Notes: generated from the sequence alone by a model not told the origin. A stretch of 64,000 nt of DNA from Chryseobacterium sp. ON_d1 (GCF_006829085.1 NZ_BJTC01000001.1:248001-312000), one strand, 5' to 3'. Positions 8,686-18,948 are shown, numbered from the stretch's first letter. A program made the numbers and translations.

Positions 8686-8845
8686 AATACCATTACTTTT
8701 TTTGACAAATTTTAGTAATTGCAGGTTGTTTCTCAAGTATTTGGAAGTAAAGGCTTTAAAAGTTCTGAACAAAAGAACTTTTAAACAATTTCTGATATTA
8801 TTCTGCAGATTGGCATTGAATACTGCAGATCAACCGGCAAATAAA

Positions 8846-8882
8846 AAATCTGGATTTTCACAATTATTGAAAATCCAGATTT
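8846..8882 (-). terminator. Terminator of the thioester reductase-PKS operon
   Basis: The perfect 15-bp stem AAATCTGGATTTTCA/TGAAAATCCAGATTT has a 7-base loop. Reading the minus strand it lies 43 bases after the PKS stop and is followed by a T-run. It separates the biosynthetic pair from the DJ-1/DoxX/IclR run. Confidence 0.9.
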
Positions 8883-8925
8883 AACTATTGATAGCAAGGT
8901 AATCCCAGTTACAGAACCTTCATGG

Positions 8926-11900
8926 TTATTTTAATGCAGATTTATGAATGAGGATCTTTGCTTTAGTAATCTGTGCCAGCTGGACAATAGTAGTCGCGCC
9001 AAGTATTTCCATAATGGATAAATTAATGCCCATTTTAGATTGAATGGCTACAACTAATTCAACTGACATTATAGAATCAAATCCAAGATCTGTTAATTTG
9101 GTATCGGGAGTTAAAACATCTTTATTCCCTCCGGTAATCTCAGCAATTAAATCCTTGATCCCTTCTATCATAGTATCATCCCATTTTGTCTCTTCCATGG
9201 TAAAAAGATGACGTACAAAAGGAGATGAAGATTCGTGCTGTTGTTTATCAAGCAAGCCGCTTAATCTTTTCCAGGAACCCGGAAGTGAGTCTGTCATTGT
9301 ATTCCAGTCTACATCGATAATGCCAATATGATTCTGGAAATTCTTTAGGGCATCACCCATGATGTTGAGTCCGAATACCGGAGATATAAGTTTAAAACCA
9401 ATATTATTCAAATGTGTCTGTGCCATTTTTGTTCTTGCTACCATACCTGTTTCGGCAATAGCCCCCCAGCTGATGCTGGTTGCCGGCAATCCCTGTCTTA
9501 TCCTGTCTAATGCAAGTCCATCTAAAAAGGAGTTGGCTGTAACGTAAGCCAGCTGTCCCGGATTACCTGTGTAGCTTAATCCGGATGAATAGCATACAAA
9601 AAACTTTAACGGGATATCTTTGGTTTGCTCATGGAGGTATAATGCACCTTGTGCTTTAGGCAGAAATACCTTGTCAAAAACAGCTGGGGTAATTGTTTCC
9701 ACAAGACAGTCTTCAAGTACAGCTGCTGCATGAATAATACCAATCAAATGCAGATCTTTCTCAGCAGAAAAACGTACAGCACTTTTAACAGAATATTCAT
9801 CGGTAACATCTAATTGAAGTGGATAAACTCTACAGCCGTAGGATTCTATTTTTTCCTGGATCGTTTTTTCCTCATGAGCGATCTGGCCTTTTCTGCTCGC
9901 CAGAATCAGATGTTTCACCCCTTGTTCTGCAAACCATAGCGCAGTTCTCAGTCCAAAACCACTACAACCTCCGGTGATTAAAACACTTTCATCTTCCTTA
10001 AAGCTTAAGCTTTCTTTTACTTCAGGAACGGTTTCAAGTGTCTGGTCTGTAAAATCGATGACTGCTTTTCCGGAATAAGTCCCGGAAGCTAATTTTTTAA
10101 ATGCTTCCCTGCTCTGTCCTGCCATAAAAACCTCATAGGGAAGTGGTGGCAATTGTTTTTCAGAATAAGCCTGAAGGAAGTTGTCAAAAGAATCCCGAAA
10201 ACGAAGAGGTGATATGAGGAAACTTTTATCAAGATCGAAAGCAATAAACTGTATACTTTTGTTGAAGGGAAGAAGTGATAATTTATAATTGCTTGTAATG
10301 TCCTGTTTGCCTATTTCTATAAACCTTCCTGAAGTACGGATAAGACGTAAGCTTCTGTGTAAAGCAGGGCCAGCCAGTGAATTTAATACCATATCAACCC
10401 CTTCTCCATTAGTATCCCTTAATATTTCGTCATAAAAATTTAGTGATCTTGAATCATACAGGTGTTCAATGCCCATTTTTTTCAATAGCGCTCTTTTTTC
10501 ATCAGTACCCGCAGTTGCAAATACTTTTGCCCCCTTACTTAATGCTATATTGCAAGCGGCCAATCCTACACCGCCTGCGGCTGCATGAATAAGGATACGT
10601 TCTCCTTTTTGTAAATGTCCGAGTTCAATCAATGTAATCCAGGCAGTAAGGTAAACCAGGAAAGTTGAACTTTCCTGAAAAGAAATGTGGTCAGGCAACT
10701 TGTGTACAAAATCACGGTGTACATTAATATGGGTTCTCAAACCATTACCGTTGAAATAAACTCTATCCCCAACTTTAAATTCGGTAACGGATGGATGTAA
10801 CCGGGTGATAATACCAGCGCCTTCCATTCCAAAATGAGTTCCGAAGAGGGTATTTTCCAGCGCTGCTTCATTTAATAGTCCCATTGCCTTCATAGCGTCT
10901 TTAAAATTAAGGGAAGATGCAGCGACTTCGATTTGTACTTCGTGGATGCCGGGGTTTTCAATTTCTATGTTTCTGAAAACCAGACTGTCAATTTTGCCTT
11001 TTTGTAATATATCGAAACTGAACGCCTGACCGGGCTTCTTCTTTGCTGCGCTTTTGGCTCTTTGCGGAAAAGAAACATCATCCAAAACCAATTTACCCTG
11101 ATTCCATCCGGACTGTGTATAAATCAGTTCTTCTTCTTCAAATGAACTTTGTAAAAGTGTCTGTAATTCATTTTCATTCAGCGGACTTTGTATATCGATT
11201 GTTTTTAATTGTATATCAGGAGTCTCAATAGCAACTACCCTGGCAAAACCGGCCAGTGCTGTGTGATGGGGATTTATTTTCTCCACTACAGGAACCGTTT
11301 CATCAGCAAGACCATATTGTACCAATAGCAATAAACGCTTCAGATGTTTCTTTACACCCTGATGTTGCAGTAATGTAATCAGTTGATGGTAATCAGCTGA
11401 GGAATCAGTTTCACTATTTTTTTCCCCGCCAGATGCCAGATATAATAGCTGAAATTCTTTATTTTCTATTGAATCTAATTCACTGATCGGGACAAACTCA
11501 ACAGGAAATGCGGGAGGAAAAGAAAGACTGTTAAATACCGAATAATCACCGGTAGCCAATAAGGGGATATTCACAAAATCATTATTCCCACTAAGCTGAT
11601 ATGGAGCAAAACTATATTTGTAGATCCAGTTTTGCTGTTGGCTGATCTCACTGCTGACCTGAGCCTTTTTACAGAATAAGCCCTGAATGTCAGCCAATAT
11701 GTTTCCGTTTTGGTCGAGCAGCTGTAAATTTCCTGAAAGATTATTTATATTTTCTTCAGTGATCTGTGCTATACAATAGACGGTAGAAGGCAAAGGAGCA
11801 AACACCTTAATGCTATCAATTTTAACGGGTAAATAGGTTTTACCTGGATGAGTATTGGCTGACAGTAATAAAAGAGACTGAAATGCTCCATCCAGAATCG

Positions 11901-14900
11901 TAGGATGTAAAATAGACTGTGTATCTGATGTTTCTGTTGTTGTATTGTGTAAAACAGAAAAAATCTCATTGCCATTAAAAAATGAATAAGATGAAATCGT
12001 TTGAAAAGCTGCCTGATAATTTAATCCAATCGATGCAAAATAATTATAAGCGTCAGTTTTACTGAAGACATCAGGAAATAGGAGTAATGCATAAATGTCT
12101 TTGGCAGGTAAAGGAACAAATTTGTCCGAAGCCCATGCAATCCCTTTTGAATGAACGGTCCAGTTATCATTGATTTTAGATGAAATAGAATAAGCACCGT
12201 CAGAATTTAGCGCTGTAAAAAGCTCTGGAAATTCTCCCTCTCTAAAAGATAAAGGCGAGATGAATTCTATAAATTCAATAATGAATGTTCCTGAGTTTGA
12301 CTTAGTGGATAGTACAGATAATATACTTTCTATATAGCCGGCTCCCGGAAAAATAATGCTGTTTCCGATCTGGTGGTCTTTGAGGTAGGATAGTGCCGGC
12401 CTGTTGACCTGTGTTTTCCAACAAATATCGGGACCTTCCAGTTTTTCTTGCAAAAAAGGATTTGGATTATTCTCACCAGTTAAGTAATTACTGATTTCAG
12501 CAGCTTGTGTCCAGCAATATTCTTTATCCCAGGCATAAGCAGGTAATCTGATCACCTGAGCTTTAAGCCCGGAATTTAACTCTACTTTAATACCAGCACC
12601 TATCAGTCCTTCTATATTAGTATTGATGGAAGCATTTTCTTCTGTGTGACGTTTTAAGGTGTAAAAAGTATTTACCCTTGTCCCTTTATCTGCGGCAATT
12701 TCTCTGATAGAACCGCTTAACACCGGATGAGGGCCAATTTCCATAAAATTGGTATATCCTTGCTGAATAAGCTTTCCAAGAGCCTGACTGAAAAATACCT
12801 CATACCGTATATTCATCCACCAGTAATCAGTATTATGGATCACTGAGTCTACAAGTTCGGCAGTTACAGTGGAGTATAATGGGATTGTAGGTAAAGTGGG
12901 CTTTACAAAGGAAAATGCTTCCATAGATTCCTCTTTCAATTCTTCAGCCTGTGAAGAATGGTAAGCAACTTCTACCCGTACAAATTTTGAGAAAACACCA
13001 TCAATGGTGAGCTTTCTGTCGAGTAGGCTTAAGTCATTTTCAGTGCCGGCAATCGTTAGAGACTGAGGAGAATTAATGGTTGCTATTTCCAGATCAGGAA
13101 ATGACTGCAGATAATACGTAGCCTTCTCAAAGCTTAGTCCTACGGACAGCAAGGTACCTTTCCCTGCTATTTTTTGAAGGATTCTCCCTCTTTGATACAC
13201 CATGCGGACTCCGTCTTCCAATGTTATCGCTTTAGCAACCACTGCAGCAGCAACTTCTCCTACGCTATGCCCAATTATTGCATCCGGATGAACTCCTTTC
13301 GATGCCAGCATCTCGCTTAACCCTATTTGTATAAAAAAATTAGCAGGTTGAGCCAAATTGTTTTTTGTAATCTGAGATAGGGCCTCTGGCTTTTGCATTT
13401 CAGCAAGCAGTGAATAACCGGCAACAGCACTGTAAAGAGCGTCACATTTGTCCAGAGTATCTCTAAATATAGTATTCTCATTGTACAGCTCTTTTCCCAT
13501 ATCATACCACTGGGGCCCCATGCCTGTAAATACCCATACCAATCTTTGGTCATTGGTTGCAGATGCTTTAGGGTATTCCTCTTTCTGTAATTTTAGTTCC
13601 AGAGCATATATTAATTCCTCCTGGGTTTCAGCTTCCAGTAACCAGGCAAACTCGTGTATGGTTTTTCTCCGGGTTAAGGTATATGCTAAATTACTTAAGG
13701 ATATATCCTTCTTATCTTCAAGGAATTGTAACAAATTAGAGGCATTTTCTTTCAGTGATTTTAATGATTTTCCTGAAATAACAAATTGATATGGCTGAGG
13801 TTGTTCTTTAGGAACAGGAGCAGAGATGGGATCGAACCCTGATAAAATGGCGTGACCGTTTGTTCCTCCATAACCAAAAGAATTGACAGCAGCATAAGCA
13901 GGCCGCGTTTTTGAATACCAGCTGTCTCCTTGTAGCGGAATATTGATGTTGAGCTGCTCAAAAGGTATATTGGTGGCCAGGGGCCCAAGATTCATATGAG
14001 GTAAAATTTCTTTGTTTTTCAGTACCAATGCAGCTTTTATAATTCCGGCAATACCGGAAGCCGCTTCTGTATGTCCGATATTTATTTTTACAGAACCGAC
14101 AGGCAGGGGCGCTGTTCTATCTTTGCCATATATACTGCCTAAAGCTCCCAGTTCAATTGGGTCACCTGCTTTTGTGCCGGTACCGTGAGCCTCTATATAA
14201 TCAATGGAAGCTGGAGAGATATTACCTGCCTTAAGAGCGTCTTTAATAACATTGATTTGAGCTTCCTGATTGGGAAGGGAGATCCCTTCTGTTCTTCCGT
14301 CCTGGTTAATTGCAGTGCTTTCAATTACAGCATAAATAATATCATTGTCTTCTATAGCTTTATCCAGCTCTTTTAATACGATCATACCGGCACCTTCACC
14401 TCTTCCATACCCGTCAGCCTGTTCGAAAAAAGCCTTGGAGCGGCCATCTTTAGCCAGATATTTTCCTTTGCTCATCAATATGCTGGCCACAGGATTGATC
14501 ATTATATTGACTCCTCCTGCAATGGCAAGTTCAGTTTCATTATTTTTAATAGCCTGACAAGCCAGATGAACAGCTACCATAGATGAAGAACAGGCTGTAT
14601 CAACGCTAAAGGAAGGGCCCATCAGGTCGAAAGTGTGGGATAGCCTGTTAGAAAGTAAGGTAGCTGTACCGGCCGTAGGTGTATGCGTGTTGATGTATCT
14701 CAAGGTGTCACCTGAAGTCCGTAACAATAAATTGTCCAGCATAAATCCTCCAATAAAGACTCCGGTTTTTGTTTTTTTGAGCATATGAATATCAAGCCCA
14801 GCATCGTCAAATGCTTCATATGCTATTTCAAGCAAAAGTTTTTGCTGAGGATCAAGTGTCATACTTTCCCTGGCAGAAATGCCAAAAAAATTATAATCAA

Positions 14901-15123
14901 AGTCATAAATACTTTCTTTCAAAAATGCCCCCCGTTTGGTATACATTTTTCCCGGGGCATCTTCATTTTGATCATAGAATTTGTCCAAATTCCATCTGTC
15001 TGCCGGAACATCAGTTACAGCATCTTTACAGTTTTTCAACTGATTCCAGAAACTTTCAGCATTGTTCATATTTCCGGCATATCGGCAACCAATTCCAATA
15101 ATGGCAATTTTTTTTTGTTTCAT
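8926..15123 (-). CDS. Type I polyketide synthase, KS-AT-DH-ER-KR-ACP
   Basis: 2065 residues, one complete fully reducing module. KS about 5-430: DTACSS (Cys178), EAHGTGT (His313), NIGHTEA (His351). AT about 527-825: GHSVGE (Ser620) and VAYHSS (His722), where the substrate motif resembles the malonyl-type HAFH rather than the methylmalonyl YASH. DH about 890-1155: DHQIGNSIIFP (His917) and HPTILDGAFQ (Asp1078). ER about 1375-1692: HAAAGGVG near 1513-1520. KR about 1710-1890: TGGCSGFG, Ser1847/Tyr1860/Asn1864, and a VLED segment suggesting a B-type KR. ACP about 1985-2055: LGFDSI (Ser2017). No methyltransferase or thioesterase domain is seen. All catalytic residues I can place are present. It probably works iteratively on an acyl starter and hands the chain to the reductase 44 bases upstream. 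A phosphopantetheinyl transferase is not in the window. Confidence 0.95.
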   Translation of the reverse strand: MKQKKIAIIGIGCRYAGNMNNAESFWNQLKNCKDAVTDVPADRWNLDKFYDQNEDAPGKMYTKRGAFLKESIYDFDYNFFGISARESMTLDPQQKLLLEIAYEAFDDAGLDIHMLKKTKTGVFIGGFMLDNLLLRTSGDTLRYINTHTPTAGTATLLSNRLSHTFDLMGPSFSVDTACSSSMVAVHLACQAIKNNETELAIAGGVNIMINPVASILMSKGKYLAKDGRSKAFFEQADGYGRGEGAGMIVLKELDKAIEDNDIIYAVIESTAINQDGRTEGISLPNQEAQINVIKDALKAGNISPASIDYIEAHGTGTKAGDPIELGALGSIYGKDRTAPLPVGSVKINIGHTEAASGIAGIIKAALVLKNKEILPHMNLGPLATNIPFEQLNINIPLQGDSWYSKTRPAYAAVNSFGYGGTNGHAILSGFDPISAPVPKEQPQPYQFVISGKSLKSLKENASNLLQFLEDKKDISLSNLAYTLTRRKTIHEFAWLLEAETQEELIYALELKLQKEEYPKASATNDQRLVWVFTGMGPQWYDMGKELYNENTIFRDTLDKCDALYSAVAGYSLLAEMQKPEALSQITKNNLAQPANFFIQIGLSEMLASKGVHPDAIIGHSVGEVAAAVVAKAITLEDGVRMVYQRGRILQKIAGKGTLLSVGLSFEKATYYLQSFPDLEIATINSPQSLTIAGTENDLSLLDRKLTIDGVFSKFVRVEVAYHSSQAEELKEESMEAFSFVKPTLPTIPLYSTVTAELVDSVIHNTDYWWMNIRYEVFFSQALGKLIQQGYTNFMEIGPHPVLSGSIREIAADKGTRVNTFYTLKRHTEENASINTNIEGLIGAGIKVELNSGLKAQVIRLPAYAWDKEYCWTQAAEISNYLTGENNPNPFLQEKLEGPDICWKTQVNRPALSYLKDHQIGNSIIFPGAGYIESILSVLSTKSNSGTFIIEFIEFISPLSFREGEFPELFTALNSDGAYSISSKINDNWTVHSKGIAWASDKFVPLPAKDIYALLLFPDVFSKTDAYNYFASIGLNYQAAFQTISSYSFFNGNEIFSVLHNTTTETSDTQSILHPTILDGAFQSLLLLSANTHPGKTYLPVKIDSIKVFAPLPSTVYCIAQITEENINNLSGNLQLLDQNGNILADIQGLFCKKAQVSSEISQQQNWIYKYSFAPYQLSGNNDFVNIPLLATGDYSVFNSLSFPPAFPVEFVPISELDSIENKEFQLLYLASGGEKNSETDSSADYHQLITLLQHQGVKKHLKRLLLLVQYGLADETVPVVEKINPHHTALAGFARVVAIETPDIQLKTIDIQSPLNENELQTLLQSSFEEEELIYTQSGWNQGKLVLDDVSFPQRAKSAAKKKPGQAFSFDILQKGKIDSLVFRNIEIENPGIHEVQIEVAASSLNFKDAMKAMGLLNEAALENTLFGTHFGMEGAGIITRLHPSVTEFKVGDRVYFNGNGLRTHINVHRDFVHKLPDHISFQESSTFLVYLTAWITLIELGHLQKGERILIHAAAGGVGLAACNIALSKGAKVFATAGTDEKRALLKKMGIEHLYDSRSLNFYDEILRDTNGEGVDMVLNSLAGPALHRSLRLIRTSGRFIEIGKQDITSNYKLSLLPFNKSIQFIAFDLDKSFLISPLRFRDSFDNFLQAYSEKQLPPLPYEVFMAGQSREAFKKLASGTYSGKAVIDFTDQTLETVPEVKESLSFKEDESVLITGGCSGFGLRTALWFAEQGVKHLILASRKGQIAHEEKTIQEKIESYGCRVYPLQLDVTDEYSVKSAVRFSAEKDLHLIGIIHAAAVLEDCLVETITPAVFDKVFLPKAQGALYLHEQTKDIPLKFFVCYSSGLSYTGNPGQLAYVTANSFLDGLALDRIRQGLPATSISWGAIAETGMVARTKMAQTHLNNIGFKLISPVFGLNIMGDALKNFQNHIGIIDVDWNTMTDSLPGSWKRLSGLLDKQQHESSSPFVRHLFTMEETKWDDTMIEGIKDLIAEITGGNKDVLTPDTKLTDLGFDSIMSVELVVAIQSKMGINLSIMEILGATTIVQLAQITKAKILIHKSALK

Positions 15124-15167
15124 ATCTTATTTTAAATGATTAGGGTAAGTTTCTTCTTTAAAATAGT

Positions 15168-16334
15168 CTAAAGTGATCTGAATTCATTTTCGTAAGCAAA
15201 CGCATATAAATCCTTCAGCCCTTTTTCAACATCTATATCAGGAATATCTGTCATGATTTCTTTGAGTGTACTTGTATCAAACTGATGAACAGGTAAGGTT
15301 AAATAATAAGACAGTATGGGAGCCATTACTTCATAATACTGCTTTTCTGCTTCCGTCATCGTTTCCCATAAGGGAGGGTGTTCTGTCAACTCACATTTTA
15401 CTCCTGTATAACTGCAGATGGATTGAAGTAAATAGGCAACAGAGACCTGACGCTGGCTCACTGCATTCAGTTGGTCAATGGCATCGTTTTCAAATGCACG
15501 GATTATTGTTTTGGCTACATAATCAACAGGGACAATATTCATAGTGCCTGTAGGATTTGATTCAATTCTGAATGTTTCCCCTCTGTGAATAATGTCTGTG
15601 GAAGAGCATGCTAACAGAAACTTACCTAATAAGTAAAATACATTAAACTCAGGGGTGTAATATAATGGCTCATCGAGCATGCGTCCGCATATAGTGGAAG
15701 GCCTTATGATCTGCCATTTCTTTTCTTGCTGCTGGCAATACTGTATAAGCTCCTGTTCCATTTTTATTTTGAACTCTTCATAAGGAATCCGGTGGGATAA
15801 TATTGGCTTCAGTACCGGATGGTTATTGGCATCAAATGAAATATACTGATCATAGACCACAGGATCATAATGACCTATTGAGAAAGTGGTACTGATAAAA
15901 ATAAACTTATATAGATTGGGAGAACACCATTCCAGTAAATGTTTGGAGGCTAAATAATTATTGACAAATATTTTTTCATGAGCGGTGGAAGTGTTGGATA
16001 AGTCGGTTTCTGCAGCGGCATGAATTACATAGAGATTGTCATAGCTCTCCAGGGTGGTGAAGTGTGTGTTATCCAGTGCCTCAATGTCTGATTCAATTGA
16101 TATAACATACTGTAACAGCTCATTTTCAGTATAATTATTTAAATATGCTGGTCTGAAACGATGCCTCACAATAGATCGTAATCGTTCATACGCAGTCTGC
16201 CCTGCCTTGGGTCTTATAACAACAATCAGTGTTCCCTTTTTTTTATTATTTGCATATTCATGCAGGAGTTCATAGAAGATATGTCTTCCCAATATTCCCG
16301 TTATTCCGGTAAGTAAAATATTTGTTTTTTTCAT
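15168..16334 (-). CDS. Free-standing thioester reductase (NAD(P)-binding, male-sterility type)
   Basis: 388 residues. The nucleotide-binding motif GITGILG is at 10-16. The extended-SDR catalytic set is FISTT (148-150) plus YEEFK with Tyr185 and Lys189, and WQIIRPSTICG follows. This matches the reductase domain found at the C-terminus of NRPS/PKS proteins and carboxylic acid reductases, which frees an acyl-ACP thioester as an aldehyde or alcohol. It is first in the operon, 44 bases before the PKS, and the PKS lacks a thioesterase, so reductive release of the polyketide is the natural inference. Alternatively it could act as a fatty acyl-CoA/ACP reductase independent of the PKS. Confidence 0.85.
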   Translation of the reverse strand: MKKTNILLTGITGILGRHIFYELLHEYANNKKKGTLIVVIRPKAGQTAYERLRSIVRHRFRPAYLNNYTENELLQYVISIESDIEALDNTHFTTLESYDNLYVIHAAAETDLSNTSTAHEKIFVNNYLASKHLLEWCSPNLYKFIFISTTFSIGHYDPVVYDQYISFDANNHPVLKPILSHRIPYEEFKIKMEQELIQYCQQQEKKWQIIRPSTICGRMLDEPLYYTPEFNVFYLLGKFLLACSSTDIIHRGETFRIESNPTGTMNIVPVDYVAKTIIRAFENDAIDQLNAVSQRQVSVAYLLQSICSYTGVKCELTEHPPLWETMTEAEKQYYEVMAPILSYYLTLPVHQFDTSTLKEIMTDIPDIDVEKGLKDLYAFAYENEFRSL

Positions 16335-17172
16335 AGGAAAAAGTTCTTCATTAAGAATTATCTCAATGATTAGTGAAAATGAATTCTGTTTGTGAATATT
16401 CGTAAAATTATAGGTTCATATTGGAAATGATGATGTATGAATCCCATAAGATCAAAACATATATTATATATGTCTTGTTTATATTTTTTGAATGTTTTTT
16501 ACTGGTGTATGATAAAATTAACCAAAGCTCTTTTTTTAGTTAAAGCTTTTTGAGACTCTTTTTTGTACTGTTGTAATTGTGATTTAGAAAATTAATGAAT
16601 GCAATGCCTTGTTAGATAGATATATAGTTCAGTTAAAATCTCAGGATATTGACTGGAAAACTGACGCTGAAAGATCTTAAAAGCACTCACGATCATCTTT
16701 GTGAACAGAAAAAGAGCTGATTCTCAATTTTAATTACACTGTAATATGTCTCTAATTAAACTTTAATTTTGCTCTTAACTGTTACTAATATTTGAGTAAT
16801 AGTTTTGCACTATGAAATAAAAGGAGTTTTAAGAATTCTTTTTATCTACAATTAATCCATGGATTTTGAAATAAAACGAATTGGATTGACAAGTCTACAG
16901 AAGATCCGGAATAGATAAAGTCTTCATCAGGCGTTCTTGCGAACCTGTAGTACTTGAAAGAGCAGATAAATACTCAACAGTTTCAGACCCAGGACCTTTA
17001 TATCAGAGATCCCGTATCCTGTACAGAAATTTAAAAAAATGTAACCTTACTATACTGTTGTTATCATTTTTAGAGAATTTCTCGACTTGCCTTTTAAACC
17101 ATTTATCTAAAAAACTGACAATATGAAAAGATGGCCATCCTTTCTTCAGTATCACTATTAAAATAAGCGATT
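16335..17172. other. 838-base intergenic region upstream of the PKS operon
   Basis: It separates the minus-strand reductase-PKS operon from a plus-strand secreted protein gene, so it should hold both promoters. I see a perfect 17-base A/T palindrome ACATATATTATATATGT at 16457-16473, about 125 bases before the reductase start. A TAGTTTTG -7-like box on the plus strand is at 16800-16807 but has no TTG at the right distance. No convincing TAnnTTTG box faces the reductase gene. Only reading frames of about 20 codons occur. Confidence 0.4.
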
Positions 17173-18948
17173 ATGCACAAGAGTATCAGTACAAAATTAT
17201 TTTTATTACTTATAACAACGTATAGCTCATTCCTTTTGTCACAGGTAGGAATAAATACGCAATCACCCAACAAAATGTCGACATTGGATATTGTCTCGAA
17301 AAATAACGATACCGGAATACTGATTCCAAGATTAACAGAGAACCAGAGAAATAAGATGTCTCCCGGAATCAAGGAAAATAGTTTATTAATATTTAATACG
17401 GATGAAAACTGTTACAATTACTGGAACAGTACAGAAAATGAATGGAAAAGCCTTTGTGGCAAACAGGGGAAAGCTGTTTTCACAATGGATTGTACACAGA
17501 TAGAAATTAAAGGTAAATATACTACCGGTAAAGAACTTACTTCTTCTGATTTTCTCCGGATGAAAATAACTGTTACGAAACCAGGGTATTATCATATAAC
17601 AGCTAAAACTGCCAATAGTAATGGGTACAGCTTCCAGGTGGAAGGAGAGGTATTGGAGGCAGGAACCTTCACCATAGAGGTTCCAGGCTATGGAACTCCA
17701 ATCAATGCAACCCCTTCAGGAGGAGCTGGGGATCAGATTTTAATTTATAATTATGAACAACTACTTTGTGATACCTTAAAAATTTCAGTTGAAGATTCCA
17801 CCATTATTCCTGAATTTACGATCAATTGCTCAAGCACAATAGTCAATGGTCAGTATATTGCTGGTAAAGAGCTTACAGCAGGAAATACCATCGCTTTAAA
17901 TATAACATCACCTGCGGCGGCGGCAGGGGCTCTTTATGAAATTTCTACATCTGCAGTAAATGGCTATTCCTTTAGTGCCAAAGGAGTATTGTCCGGAGGA
18001 GTACAACAGGTTACTTTAATAGGAACAGGAAAACCTGTTATGAATGGAAATGATGCATTTGTATTGACAACCAATATTTCGTTGGGAAAAGTCAGCTGCA
18101 GTAACAGTCCTATTCATATAAAAGTTGCCGCAAGGAAAATGAAAATTATCGGACTTTCTGATAATTACAATAATTTATATAACATTGCAAGAACTGATAA
18201 CCTTCTTAATAAAGTTTTGGGCGGCAGTAATTATTTTGGTAACAATCAGTCAGCAACATATCCTATCAATGGCTTTGAATTTTTACTACTTACCAGTTTA
18301 GGCGCTTCACAACAGTCACAGTTTACAACATTCAATCCTGATATTGTATTGGTTCAGTTTAATTATATAGCATACACCAGTGAGGAAAGGCAGTTTTTAG
18401 CAGATTATGTAGCGAAGGGGGGAGTGCTTATTTATTCCTCAGATGGAGATGCAGCTGCTTCACCAAGGAACAGAGCAGCCAGAGATTTGGCGCGATTAAT
18501 TTTTAACGATAATCTGATGGAGGTTACTGATAATGATAACAGCATCGTTATTGATAGAATTCAGGATACGAACAATATGATCACCAATGGTCCATTTATG
18601 AATCTCACAGGGAAAGCCCTGGGAAGAGATTCCGGCTGGAATTTCAGATTTACAATCGCGGGATTCCCATTTGATAAAGCGAATGTTATTGCATATGATG
18701 GTGTGGATGATAGCAGCATTAGAGCATTTGTTGGTAAAGATAATGGTTTTGCTTTTTTTGGTGATGGAGGTCCTTTTGTTGCTAACGAAGGAGTTCAGCC
18801 CTACAACTGGCCTGCCAAATTTAGGACGACTAATGGAGTTACTGTTGCCATTCCGAATACTTACGGACAGGTGATAACATATAACTCACACCTTTTTCTC
18901 AATTTAATGGCATGGGCAATCAACTATGCTCAGAAGAAAAGGCCTTAA
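17173..18948 (+). CDS. Large secreted protein with C-terminal glutamine amidotransferase-like fold; function unknown
   Basis: 591 residues with a signal peptide (MHKSISTKLFLLLITTYSSFLLSQ). The mature protein opens with VGINTQSPNKMSTLDI, a phrase common at the start of secreted flavobacterial proteins. Two repeated beta units follow (about 110-200 and 215-310), each with a CxxIxGxYxxGKELT-type opening (CTQIEIKGKYTTGKELTSSD; CSSTIVNGQYIAGKELTAGN). The C-terminal 275 residues (KMKIIGLSDNYNN..., PDIVLVQFNYIAYTSEERQFLADYVAKGG, FFGDGGPF) resemble the ThuA/amidotransferase-like fold, without an obvious catalytic Cys. No T9SS tail is seen. Surface or periplasmic location is inferred. It is monocistronic, with a terminator at 19114. 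Confidence 0.65.
   Translation: MHKSISTKLFLLLITTYSSFLLSQVGINTQSPNKMSTLDIVSKNNDTGILIPRLTENQRNKMSPGIKENSLLIFNTDENCYNYWNSTENEWKSLCGKQGKAVFTMDCTQIEIKGKYTTGKELTSSDFLRMKITVTKPGYYHITAKTANSNGYSFQVEGEVLEAGTFTIEVPGYGTPINATPSGGAGDQILIYNYEQLLCDTLKISVEDSTIIPEFTINCSSTIVNGQYIAGKELTAGNTIALNITSPAAAAGALYEISTSAVNGYSFSAKGVLSGGVQQVTLIGTGKPVMNGNDAFVLTTNISLGKVSCSNSPIHIKVAARKMKIIGLSDNYNNLYNIARTDNLLNKVLGGSNYFGNNQSATYPINGFEFLLLTSLGASQQSQFTTFNPDIVLVQFNYIAYTSEERQFLADYVAKGGVLIYSSDGDAAASPRNRAARDLARLIFNDNLMEVTDNDNSIVIDRIQDTNNMITNGPFMNLTGKALGRDSGWNFRFTIAGFPFDKANVIAYDGVDDSSIRAFVGKDNGFAFFGDGGPFVANEGVQPYNWPAKFRTTNGVTVAIPNTYGQVITYNSHLFLNLMAWAINYAQKKRP

Noticed and set aside
17123..17161. A 12-codon leader-like frame (MKRWPSFLQYHY) before the 591-residue secreted protein.
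   Set aside because: There are no attenuator hairpins or regulatory codon runs; it is likely chance.
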